NCBI GenBank assembly: GCA_016794595.1
Contig: JAEUJN010000083.1
Location: 39,561 to 103,560, forward strand
DNA: 64,000 bases
Direction of reading: 5' to 3'
From: Kineosporiaceae bacterium
Lineage (GTDB): Bacteria > Actinomycetota > Actinomycetes > Actinomycetales > Kineosporiaceae
Each line of letters begins with the position of its first letter. Positions within the stretch are counted from its first letter, which is position 1. Shown here piece after piece: positions 17,393 through 24,608 of the stretch. The position numbers and the translations under genes were made by a program. Below the pieces are notes generated by a model. That model had not been told where the DNA came from, made no database searches, and saw only the letters and a program-made list of their open reading frames with translations.

Positions 17393-20300
17393 TCAGGCGG
17401 GGGCGGCGATGGCCGAGACGGGTTGGGAGAGAGGGGTTCCCGAGCCGTCACGGCGGGGGTCAGGGGCGGGCAGGGGGACGGCGACTCCGTTGGCCGCGGC
17501 GGCCAGTGGGGGAGCGGTGCCGGCCCAGGCGAGCAGGAGGGTGTCCTCGCCCTTGAGGAACCGCTGGCAGCGCACGCCCGAGGTGCCGCGGCCCTTGGCC
17601 GGGAACTCGGCGAACGGGGTCACCTTCGCCGAGCCGCTCTGGGTGCCGGGCAACCCGTAGCCCGATCCGGCGACGGTGACCACGACGCTGGCCCACTCGC
17701 CGTCGTCCAGCGTGAGGTCGACCGCCCCGAACCAGACCACCCGGGCGCCACGGCCGAGGGCGATCCCGGCCATCCCGCCGGCGGCTCGGCCCTGCGGCCG
17801 GACCTTGTCGGCGCCGAAACGCAACAGTTGGGCATCGCTGGTCACGAACACCAGATCGCAGGTGGCAGAGGGCAGTTCGACCGCTCCGACCACGTGGTCT
17901 CCGTCTCGGAGCGAGATCACCTCCCAGGAGTCCTTGTTGGACGGGTGGTCCGCGATCACGCGTTTGACCACGCCCTGGGCGGTGCCGAGAGCGATACCCG
18001 GCCCGTCCGTGCGCAGAGAGGTCAGGGCCAGCACGCGCTCGCCCTTCTCCAGTGCCAGGAACTCCTCGACCCGCACCCCGCCGGACAGCGTGGGAGCGCT
18101 GGAGGTCGGTGGCAGCGAGGGCATGTCGACCACGCCGAGCCGGATCATCCGCCCATGGGTGGTCAGTGCCCCCACCTCACCGCGCGCGGTCACCGCCACC
18201 TTGGAGACCACCGCGTCGTGGGTGGCTCGCCGGGAGGGGTCCGGGGCGGGCAGGGGGTCGGCGTTCGCCGTCCGGGCCAGCAGCCCGGTCGAGGACATGA
18301 GCACCCAGCACGGGTCGTCGGCAACTTCCAGAGGTGTTGCGCGGGAGGCGGTCACGGCCGTCCCCGCAGACTCCAGCAATACCGTGCGCCGGGGAGTGCC
18401 GAACCGGGCGGCCACGTCGGCCAGCTCGCTGGAGACGACTTCGCGGCGGCGTTGCTCATCGGCCAGGATGGCCTCGAGGTCGGCCATCGTCCGCTCCAGC
18501 TCGGACTTCTCCTTCTCGAGTTCCAGCCGGGAGAACTTGGTCAGCCGGCGCAGCGGCATCTCCAGGATGTACTCGGTCTGCACCCGGGTGAGGTCGAAGA
18601 TCGCCATCAGCCGTTCGCGCGCCTGCGGGGTGTCGTCGCTGGACCGGATCACGGCGATCACCTCGTCGATGTCCAGGATCGCGATCAACAGGCCCTCGAC
18701 CAGGTGCAGCCGGTCACCGGCGCGGCCCAGGCGGTGCACGCAGCGCCGCCGGACGACCTCGAGCCGGTGGGCGACGTAGACCTCGAGCATCTCGCGCAGC
18801 CCCAGGGTGCGCGGCTGGCCCTCGACCAGGGCGACATTGTTGACCGAGAAGGAGTCCTCCATCGGCGTCAGCCGGAACAGCTGCTCCAGGACGGCGTCGG
18901 CGTTGAACCCGCCCTTGAGTTCGATCACCAGCCGCAGGCCCTGCTCGCGGTCGGTCAGGTCGACCACGTCGGCGATCCCCTGCAGCCGCTTGGCCTGCAC
19001 CAGATCCTTGATCTTCTCCTTGATCTTCTCGGGTCCGACCAGATAGGGCAGCTCGGTGACCACGATTCCCTGGCGGCGGGCGGTGACCGCCTCCACCCGG
19101 GTGGTCGCGCGGGTGCGGAACGTGCCGCGGCCGGTGGCGTAGGCCTCGCGGACGCCGTCCAGCCCGACGATCTTGCCCCCGGTGGGCAGATCCGGGCCGG
19201 GCACGAAGCGCATCAGGTCCTCCAGCGCGGCGTCCGGGTGCGCGAGCAGGTGCCGGGCGGCGCCGATCACCTCGACCAGGTTGTGCGGAGGCATGTTGGT
19301 CGCCATGCCCACGGCGATCCCGCTCGCCCCGTTCACCAGCAGGTTGGGCAGGGCCGAGGGCAGCACCTCCGGCTGCATGAGCTGACCGTCGTAGTTGGGC
19401 ACGAAGTCGACGACGTCCTCGTCCAGCGTGTCGGTCATCAGCGTCGCCGGCGGGGCCATGCGGGCCTCGGTGTTGTGGTTGACGAACCCACCGGCGAGGA
19501 ACGAGTGATCCCGGCTGACGACCCTGACCGAGTAAACCGGTTGCGGCCGGCGGTGTTCGACGGTCGCAACCTGGACGTAGCGGTACCCGGGATCCATGAT
19601 CTCGGCCACCACCTCCCGTACCCGGCTGCGGGTGAGGGTGGCCATCACGCCGTCGCGCCGGTCCGGCCAGATGTCGACCGCATCCGCGGTGGCCGCCTCA
19701 CCCGGCTGCTCGCCGCCCTGGTGCCTCTGGCCGGGCAGTTCGCGCACCAGGTACTGGGCCAGGAAGGGAGCCGAGTCGGCGCTGAGCCGGTGGGCGTCGT
19801 GCGGGACGTCGTCCAGGGCGCGGCGCAGCCGGGCCTGCCCGGAGCCCAGGAACGACACCGCGCGGGCGAACTCCTCCACGTTGCTGCGACCGGCCACGAG
19901 CACCCGGTGGACGCCCCGGTGGACGTCCTGGGTCAGGTGGGCCACCACCCCGAACTCCAGCAGCAGCTGGGCCAGGTCCTGGGCCAGGGCCCGGTGCGGG
20001 GTGCGCAGACGCACCGAGACCCGGTGCCGCCGGGTGCGGACCACGGTGCCGTCGTCCTGGAAGGCCGCCATCAGGAAGGCGCGCTTGGTCGCCGGCCCGG
20101 CGCACCAGACCGACTCCGGGATCCCCTCGGCCAGCCGGTCGGCGCCGCCACCCGCGGCATAGGCGGCGACCCCGGCGGAGACCTCCGGGTCGGACAGGTC
20201 GATCTCGCCGGGTACCGCCCCGGCGACAGCCGTCGGCGGATGAGCGGCGTTGCGGGCCAGGCAGATCACGTCGCCCGGGGCGAGCCGATCCAGCCGTTGC

Positions 20301-20965
20301 CAGACCAGGCGGGGGATCCGGTCGACCTCGCGCAGGGTGAGAACCGGGTGGTTGTGGCTGCCCAGCAACTCGTGCCCGGTCTCGGTGGTGACCGCGAGGA
20401 TCGGGTGCGTCCCGGAGTGGAACAGCCGATCGGCGCGCACCGGGGTGCCCTGGCGATCGAGCACCTCGAGGTCGACCTCGGCCTCGGACTCGGGGCACAG
20501 ACCGTGCCGATCGGCCAGGTCGGCGATCCGCGGGGAGGTCCCGTCCGCCAGCCGGATCCGAGTGTTGCCGGTGACGCAGTAGCGGTAGGCGGCGGGGCCG
20601 TCGTCCAGGGACCCGAAGTTGCCGTGCCCGTCGACCAGTGGCAGCCGCATGGTGAAGTCCTGCGCCAGCCTCACCAGCGCGTCGTAGATCGCCCCGTCGC
20701 CGTGCGGGTGCAACTTGCCCATCACGTCCCCGACGATGCGCCCACACTTGACGTGGGCGCGGTCCGGGCGCAGGCCCATCTCGGTCATCGTGTAGAGGAT
20801 GCGCCGCTGCACCGGCTTGAGCCCGTCGCGGGCGTCCGGCAGGGCGCGGGAGTAGATGACCGAGTAGGCGTACTCCAGGAACGCGCCCTGCATCTCGTGC
20901 TGGACGTCGATGTCGACGATGCGCTCGCCAGGGGAGTTGTCGGGGTGGTTGGTGGAGCGGGCCAT
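17393..20965 (-). CDS. parC: DNA topoisomerase IV subunit A (ParC, GyrA-type) containing an intein
   Basis: A 1190-residue precursor. Without the intein (residues 130-498) the extein is 821 residues, normal for ParC. The N-terminal breakage-reunion domain has the catalytic Tyr129 in AAYRY. The quinolone-determining segment reads HPHGDGAIYD, with Gly91 where E. coli GyrA has Ser83 and Asp95 at the Asp87 position. The C-terminal beta-propeller contains VRPQGRAAGGMAGIAL, typical of actinobacterial ParC. It pairs with parE 3.5 kb away. ATG 20965 was chosen because the conserved segment starts about 12 residues later; the frame is open far upstream through the nitroreductase gene. The nitroreductase stop lies 26 nt upstream on the same strand, so cotranscription is possible. 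Splicing is required for a working enzyme. Confidence 0.92.
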   Translation of the reverse strand: MARSTNHPDNSPGERIVDIDVQHEMQGAFLEYAYSVIYSRALPDARDGLKPVQRRILYTMTEMGLRPDRAHVKCGRIVGDVMGKLHPHGDGAIYDALVRLAQDFTMRLPLVDGHGNFGSLDDGPAAYRYCVTGNTRIRLADGTSPRIADLADRHGLCPESEAEVDLEVLDRQGTPVRADRLFHSGTHPILAVTTETGHELLGSHNHPVLTLREVDRIPRLVWQRLDRLAPGDVICLARNAAHPPTAVAGAVPGEIDLSDPEVSAGVAAYAAGGGADRLAEGIPESVWCAGPATKRAFLMAAFQDDGTVVRTRRHRVSVRLRTPHRALAQDLAQLLLEFGVVAHLTQDVHRGVHRVLVAGRSNVEEFARAVSFLGSGQARLRRALDDVPHDAHRLSADSAPFLAQYLVRELPGQRHQGGEQPGEAATADAVDIWPDRRDGVMATLTRSRVREVVAEIMDPGYRYVQVATVEHRRPQPVYSVRVVSRDHSFLAGGFVNHNTEARMAPPATLMTDTLDEDVVDFVPNYDGQLMQPEVLPSALPNLLVNGASGIAVGMATNMPPHNLVEVIGAARHLLAHPDAALEDLMRFVPGPDLPTGGKIVGLDGVREAYATGRGTFRTRATTRVEAVTARRQGIVVTELPYLVGPEKIKEKIKDLVQAKRLQGIADVVDLTDREQGLRLVIELKGGFNADAVLEQLFRLTPMEDSFSVNNVALVEGQPRTLGLREMLEVYVAHRLEVVRRRCVHRLGRAGDRLHLVEGLLIAILDIDEVIAVIRSSDDTPQARERLMAIFDLTRVQTEYILEMPLRRLTKFSRLELEKEKSELERTMADLEAILADEQRRREVVSSELADVAARFGTPRRTVLLESAGTAVTASRATPLEVADDPCWVLMSSTGLLARTANADPLPAPDPSRRATHDAVVSKVAVTARGEVGALTTHGRMIRLGVVDMPSLPPTSSAPTLSGGVRVEEFLALEKGERVLALTSLRTDGPGIALGTAQGVVKRVIADHPSNKDSWEVISLRDGDHVVGAVELPSATCDLVFVTSDAQLLRFGADKVRPQGRAAGGMAGIALGRGARVVWFGAVDLTLDDGEWASVVVTVAGSGYGLPGTQSGSAKVTPFAEFPAKGRGTSGVRCQRFLKGEDTLLLAWAGTAPPLAAAANGVAVPLPAPDPRRDGSGTPLSQPVSAIAAPA
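19472..20578 (-). other. Intein in ParC (GyrA-type insertion site), 369 residues
   Basis: The insertion begins with Cys130 (CVTGNTRIRL), immediately after the catalytic Tyr129, and ends in GGFVNHN before Thr499 of TEARM. Block A is CVTGNTRIRL; block B is LLGSHNHPVL (intein residues 71-80); block F/G is VYSVRVVSRDHSFLAGGFVN with the terminal His368-Asn369. The segments EVLDRQGTPVRADRLFHSG and the splice junctions closely resemble the mini-intein of Mycobacterium xenopi GyrA, which uses the same site (from memory). The middle (about residues 125-300) looks like a LAGLIDADG endonuclease in partial decay: block C reads GVAAYAAGGG without the acidic residue, while block E AFLMAAFQDDG keeps its Asp. 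All residues needed for splicing appear intact. Confidence 0.93.
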
Positions 20966-20991
20966 GGCGACATTCTCGCCTGCGGCCGACC

Positions 20992-21609
20992 TCAGGGTGC
21001 CCAGGCCGCGCCGAATCGGCCGTCGTGCGCGACCTCCGGCAGCGGGCGTCGGCCACGCCTCAGGGAGGGCGAACGGGTGTCCGGGGCCGGCGAGCCCAGG
21101 CTCACCACTCCCACGATGCGCCGGTCCTGCGGGATGTCGAAGGCCTCGCGGACGGCGTCCGCCCGCTCCGGCGGGACCCCGAAGAAGCAGCCGCCGAGGC
21201 CGTCGTCGACCGCGGCCAGCAGGATCACCAGGGCCGCCATCCCGGTGTCCACGTCCCAGTAGGGCACCGGCCAGCGGGTCTCGGAGCGGTCGGTCCACCC
21301 CTTGTCCGGCTCGGCGTACCGGTCGAGGTAGCGCTGCGGATCGGACAGGCAGAGCACGAGCGTGGGGGCCGTGCGCATGCCCTGGAGCCAGGTGTCGGCG
21401 GGCGCGCCAGGGTCCGCGGTGGCGTCCCAAAACCGTTCGCGGTCAACGTCTCTGGACAGGACGAGAAAGTCCCAGCCCTGGCTGAACCCGGCGCTCGGAG
21501 CGCGGATCGCCAATTCCAGAAAACGGGTCACTTGATCTCTGGACGGACCTCGATCCACCTGGTAGCGCCGGATCATTCGACGTCGATGAATCACATCGTT
21601 GAATTCCAC
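20992..21609 (-). CDS. Nitroreductase family protein
   Basis: A 205-residue FMN-dependent nitroreductase-fold protein. The N-terminus DVIHRRRMIRRYQ has the Arg cluster that binds FMN phosphate, AIRAPSAGFSQGW is the second flavin contact, and GGCFFGVPPE is the late Gly-rich loop. It is likely to act on quinone-like or nitro compounds, but no substrate can be named. The GTG at 21609 has only a weak ribosome-binding site. It lies 26 nt upstream of parC on the same strand, a pairing without obvious functional logic. Confidence 0.88.
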   Translation of the reverse strand: MEFNDVIHRRRMIRRYQVDRGPSRDQVTRFLELAIRAPSAGFSQGWDFLVLSRDVDRERFWDATADPGAPADTWLQGMRTAPTLVLCLSDPQRYLDRYAEPDKGWTDRSETRWPVPYWDVDTGMAALVILLAAVDDGLGGCFFGVPPERADAVREAFDIPQDRRIVGVVSLGSPAPDTRSPSLRRGRRPLPEVAHDGRFGAAWAP

Positions 21610-21869
21610 CTGAGCCCCATCCTTGATTATCTCGACCTGAAGCTACCCATGTTGCTGCAGGTCAGCGGGCGTTTAACAGCTCCTTCATGGCAGCGAAAGA
21701 TGGCATCGTCGTGACGAGCATCACGGGGCGATATGCCCGATATGTACCCACACCAGGGACGTTATGACTTTGTGATTCAACCAAAGTCATGCACGGTATG
21801 ACGCGGCGGTCCGACAGACCGCTGGATTCACCCACACGCCGAGTTCCGCCGGTGGGTGATCCCCGAACC
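21610..21869. other. AT-richer noncoding region with inverted ATGAC motifs
   Basis: These 260 bases are clearly AT-richer than the rest and contain no gene that I can support. They hold a stem ATGACTTT (21764-21771) / AAAGTCAT (21783-21790) with an 11-nt loop, followed by another ATGAC at 21798-21802, and a short direct repeat CGATATG twice near 21729-21744. They probably contain the divergent promoters for the nitroreductase gene and for the riboswitch-controlled NlpC gene. Confidence 0.5.
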
Positions 21870-21872
21870 GGC

Positions 21873-22057
21873 GACGGTGCCGTACCGACACCACACTCAT
21901 CCAGCTCACGGCGGAAGCGGGGGACCCACCTTCGGTGGCCCCACCAGTGCGCACGACAGTGCGCACGGGCCACCTCGGGGTGAAGCCGGTCCCGACCGGC
22001 CGGGCAGCCTTCCCAGCCCGAACCCGACAGCTCACCTCGTAGGCGACGCCGGAAGGA
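21873..22057 (+). ncRNA. Cyclic di-AMP riboswitch (ydaO/yuaA type)
   Basis: The leader matches the ydaO-yuaA class: GCGGAAGCGGGGGACC near 21911, CTCGGGGTGAAGCCGGT near 21974, and the highly conserved 3' block AGCCCGAACCCGACAGCT, CACCTCGTAGGCG and GGAAGGA (about 22015-22056). Two internal GC stems fill the variable parts. In actinobacteria this riboswitch class controls NlpC/P60 and Rpf-type wall hydrolases, exactly the gene that follows. Binding of c-di-AMP is expected to turn expression off. The 5' edge is approximate. Confidence 0.88.
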
Positions 22058-22066
22058 CCCCTTCGC

Positions 22067-22609
22067 ATGTCTCGAATCCCTCATCGACGCCTGCCTGCCC
22101 TCGTCCTGGCCAGCTGTGCCCTCGCCACCTCGGCCCTGGTCGTCCCCTCCACTTCTGCCGGCGCCTCGCCGCTGGGACCGAGCCTGAGCACCGTGACGGC
22201 CGTGGCGCCGTCCGCCCAGGTCTCGACCGCCCGCACCGCGGCGCAGACCGCAGCCCTGGCCAAGGCCCAGGCCGTGCTGCGGACGGCCGCCTCGTTGAAG
22301 GGCCGGCCGTATCGCTACGGCGCCTCCGGCCCACGGGCCTTCGACTGCTCGGGCTACACCAAGTACGTCTTCTCCCGCAACGGGATCGCCCTGCCGCGCA
22401 CGGCGCAACAGCAGTGGCGCAAGGCCCGCAAGATCAAGAAGAGCCAGATCCGCCCCGGCGACCTGGTCTTCTTCGGCGGCGCGCACAAGTACCACGTGGC
22501 CGTCTACGCGGGCAACGGCATGATCTGGCACGCCCCCAGCTCGGGCAAGACCGTGCGCAAGGTCAAGATCTGGACCTCGCGCTGGAGCGCCGGCCGCATC
22601 ATCGGCTGA
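22067..22609 (+). CDS. Secreted NlpC/P60 (C40) peptidoglycan endopeptidase
   Basis: A 180-residue exported protein. A signal peptide covers about residues 1-34 (basic start, hydrophobic LALVLASCALATSALVV-like core, cleavage near AGAS). The catalytic domain has Cys94 in AFDCSGY, His143 in KYHVAVY and His155 in MIWHAPSSG, the C40 triad. It probably cleaves peptide stems of peptidoglycan during growth or resuscitation. The GGAAGGA ribosome-binding site lies inside the 3' end of the c-di-AMP riboswitch, which suggests direct translational or transcriptional control. A strong terminator hairpin follows. Confidence 0.92.
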   Translation: MSRIPHRRLPALVLASCALATSALVVPSTSAGASPLGPSLSTVTAVAPSAQVSTARTAAQTAALAKAQAVLRTAASLKGRPYRYGASGPRAFDCSGYTKYVFSRNGIALPRTAQQQWRKARKIKKSQIRPGDLVFFGGAHKYHVAVYAGNGMIWHAPSSGKTVRKVKIWTSRWSAGRIIG

Positions 22610-22646
22610 TCCGGTCCTCACCCTGACGGCGGCGATCGGCGACGGT

Positions 22647-22677
22647 CGGCGGGCCCGGGCACGACCCGGGCCCGCCG
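22647..22677. terminator. Perfect 13-bp hairpin between nlpC and the acyl-CoA synthetase gene
   Basis: CGGCGGGCCCGGG (22647-22659) pairs perfectly with 22665-22677 around a 5-nt loop. Three near-repeats of GATCACCCGC follow (22677-22707), running into the stop of the convergent gene. No T-run is present. Confidence 0.65.
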
Positions 22678-22700
22678 ATCACCCGCCGATCACCCGCTGA

Positions 22701-24557
22701 TCACCCACCGACAGGTCCGGCCCCGCCGGACTCGTCGTCCAGATCCGTGAACCAGAACTCACTCGGCCCCTGGGCGCCGCTGAACTCGACCCGCCGCCGG
22801 GCCTCCTGCTCGCGCAGGGTGACCCGGCGGATCTTGCCCGCCAGGGTCTTGGGCAGGGCACCGAACTCGATCCGCGTCACGCGCTGGGAGGCGGCCACCG
22901 ACCCGCTCGCGCTGCGCAGGATGTCGCGGGCGGTCTGCTCGGTCGGGGGCCAGCCCTCGGCCAGGGTCACGAAGGCCTTCGGGACCACGCCGTCCCCCCC
23001 GGCCACACCGCCGGGCGAGGGCACCACCGCAACCTCCGCCACGGCCGGGTGGGCGATCAGCGCCGTCTCGATCTCGAACGGGGCCACCTGGGCCTGCTGC
23101 GCCCGGAACAGTTCGTCCGCCCGGCCGATGTGCCACAGGTGGCCGTCGGGGTCGCGCCGCACGATGTCGCCGGTGTGGTAGAAGCCGTCGTACATGGTCT
23201 GCGCCGTGCGGCTCTCGTCGTTGCGGTACCCCGTCATCAGCCCCAGGGGGCGCCCCAGCGGGGTGCCGTCGGCGTCCTGGGGTGCGAGCCGCAGGCACAA
23301 CTCGCCCTGGAGGCCGTCGGGAAGTTCCCGCCCGGTCGCGGGGTCGAGGACGGCCACCTCGTACCCGGGCAGGGCGCGGCCCATCGACCCGGGGACGGCA
23401 GGCTGACCGGGGGTGGTGCCGATCTGAGCGGTGGTCTCGGTCTGACCGAACCCCTCACGCACCGGCACACCCCAGGCGCGAGCCACCCGCTCGGCGACGG
23501 CCTGGGGCAACCGCTCGCCGGCCCCGACCAGTTCGCGGACGACGATCCGATCGCGCCAGGCCTCCAGGTCTGCCTCGGCCAGCATCCGCCAGACGGTCGG
23601 CAGGGCGCAGAAGCTGGTCACCCGGCAGCGGGCCATGGTGGTGAGCAGGGCCCGGGCATCCAGTCGCCCACTGCGGACGGCGACCACCGTCGCCTCGGCG
23701 TTCCACGGGGCGAAGATGGTGCTCCAGGCATGCTTGGCCCATCCCGGTGAGGCCACGTTGAGATGGACGTCACCCGGGCGCAAGCCGATCCAGAACATGG
23801 TCGACAGGTGGCCGATCGGGTAGGACGCGTGCGTGTGCTCGACCAGCTTGGGCCGCGCGGTGGTTCCCGAGGTGAAGTACAGCAGGAGCGTGTGCTCCCC
23901 CTCGGTCCAGGCGACATCGACCAGCGGCGGGGCCGAGAGCGAACCCGCGTAGTCGTGCCAGCCCACCACACCCGGCCCCACGGCGATCGGCGTCCACCCG
24001 CCGAGGTGGTCGGTGAACTTCGGGGTGTCCTCACTGCGGGCCACGACGAACCGGGCCGCTCCCCGCTCGATCCGGTCGCGCAGGTCTGCCGAGGACAGCT
24101 GGATCGCCGCCGGGATCACGGCGGCGCCCAGACGCATGCAGGCGAGCAGGGTCTCCCACAGTTCGACCTGGTTGTCGAGCATCACCAGGACCCGATCGCC
24201 GCGCTGGACGCCCAGCCCGGACAGCCAGTGGGCCACCTGCCGGGAACGGTGGGCCAGTTCGGCGAAGGTGAGCCGGACGTCGTCCTGGGGGCGAGCCGGG
24301 TCGACCACCCACAGCGCGACCCGCGTCCCGCGGTCGGCGTCGGCGGCCAGATGGTCGAACCAGTCCCGAACCCAGTTGAACTCGGCCGGATCCGGCCACC
24401 GGAAGCGTCGTCGGGCGGCGTCGTAGTCCTCGCGCAGTTCGAGCAACAGGTCGCGTGCCCGCCGGAGGGCCTCGTGGGCGTCTCCCGTCGATCCCGACCC
24501 CTCACCGATGGGCGATCCCGCCGTCCCGGGCGTGGTCTCGGTCATACGGCGCACCAT
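22701..24557 (-). CDS. AMP-dependent acyl-CoA synthetase
   Basis: A 618-residue ANL-superfamily adenylating enzyme that would activate a carboxylic acid to its CoA thioester. The P-loop-like A3 motif is LLYFTSGTTARPKLVEH, A5 is GFGQTETT, A7 is YHTGDIVRRDPDGHLWHIGR and the A10 lysine is in LPKTLAGKIRR. The A8 hinge following GRADELFR reads AQQAQVAPFEIE, lacking the Gly usual there. The overall pattern (EFNWVRDWFDHLA opening) resembles medium-chain or acetyl-CoA synthetase-like enzymes; the substrate is uncertain. ATG 24557 has GGAGG 7 nt upstream. The start is 51 nt from the divergent acyltransferase fusion gene. Confidence 0.87.
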   Translation of the reverse strand: MVRRMTETTPGTAGSPIGEGSGSTGDAHEALRRARDLLLELREDYDAARRRFRWPDPAEFNWVRDWFDHLAADADRGTRVALWVVDPARPQDDVRLTFAELAHRSRQVAHWLSGLGVQRGDRVLVMLDNQVELWETLLACMRLGAAVIPAAIQLSSADLRDRIERGAARFVVARSEDTPKFTDHLGGWTPIAVGPGVVGWHDYAGSLSAPPLVDVAWTEGEHTLLLYFTSGTTARPKLVEHTHASYPIGHLSTMFWIGLRPGDVHLNVASPGWAKHAWSTIFAPWNAEATVVAVRSGRLDARALLTTMARCRVTSFCALPTVWRMLAEADLEAWRDRIVVRELVGAGERLPQAVAERVARAWGVPVREGFGQTETTAQIGTTPGQPAVPGSMGRALPGYEVAVLDPATGRELPDGLQGELCLRLAPQDADGTPLGRPLGLMTGYRNDESRTAQTMYDGFYHTGDIVRRDPDGHLWHIGRADELFRAQQAQVAPFEIETALIAHPAVAEVAVVPSPGGVAGGDGVVPKAFVTLAEGWPPTEQTARDILRSASGSVAASQRVTRIEFGALPKTLAGKIRRVTLREQEARRRVEFSGAQGPSEFWFTDLDDESGGAGPVGG

Positions 24558-24608
24558 GGCACCGCCTCCGGGCGGACGGCAAGAGACGTGGGTCAGTACG
24601 CTGGCCGG

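Noticed and set aside
17306..21262. Open frame of over 1300 codons on the plus strand opposite parC
   Set aside because: Composition is His/Gln/Gly-rich as expected for the complement of a GC-rich gene; no domain is recognisable, and the minus strand encodes complete ParC plus intein.
21662..22621. Minus-strand open frame across the c-di-AMP riboswitch and nlpC
   Set aside because: It lies antisense to a conserved riboswitch and a clear NlpC/P60 gene and has no recognisable domain.
23763..24608. Upstream extension of the GNAT fusion gene frame
   Set aside because: This part is antisense to the acyl-CoA synthetase; GTG 24609 with a TACGCT box matches the beginning of the GNAT domain.
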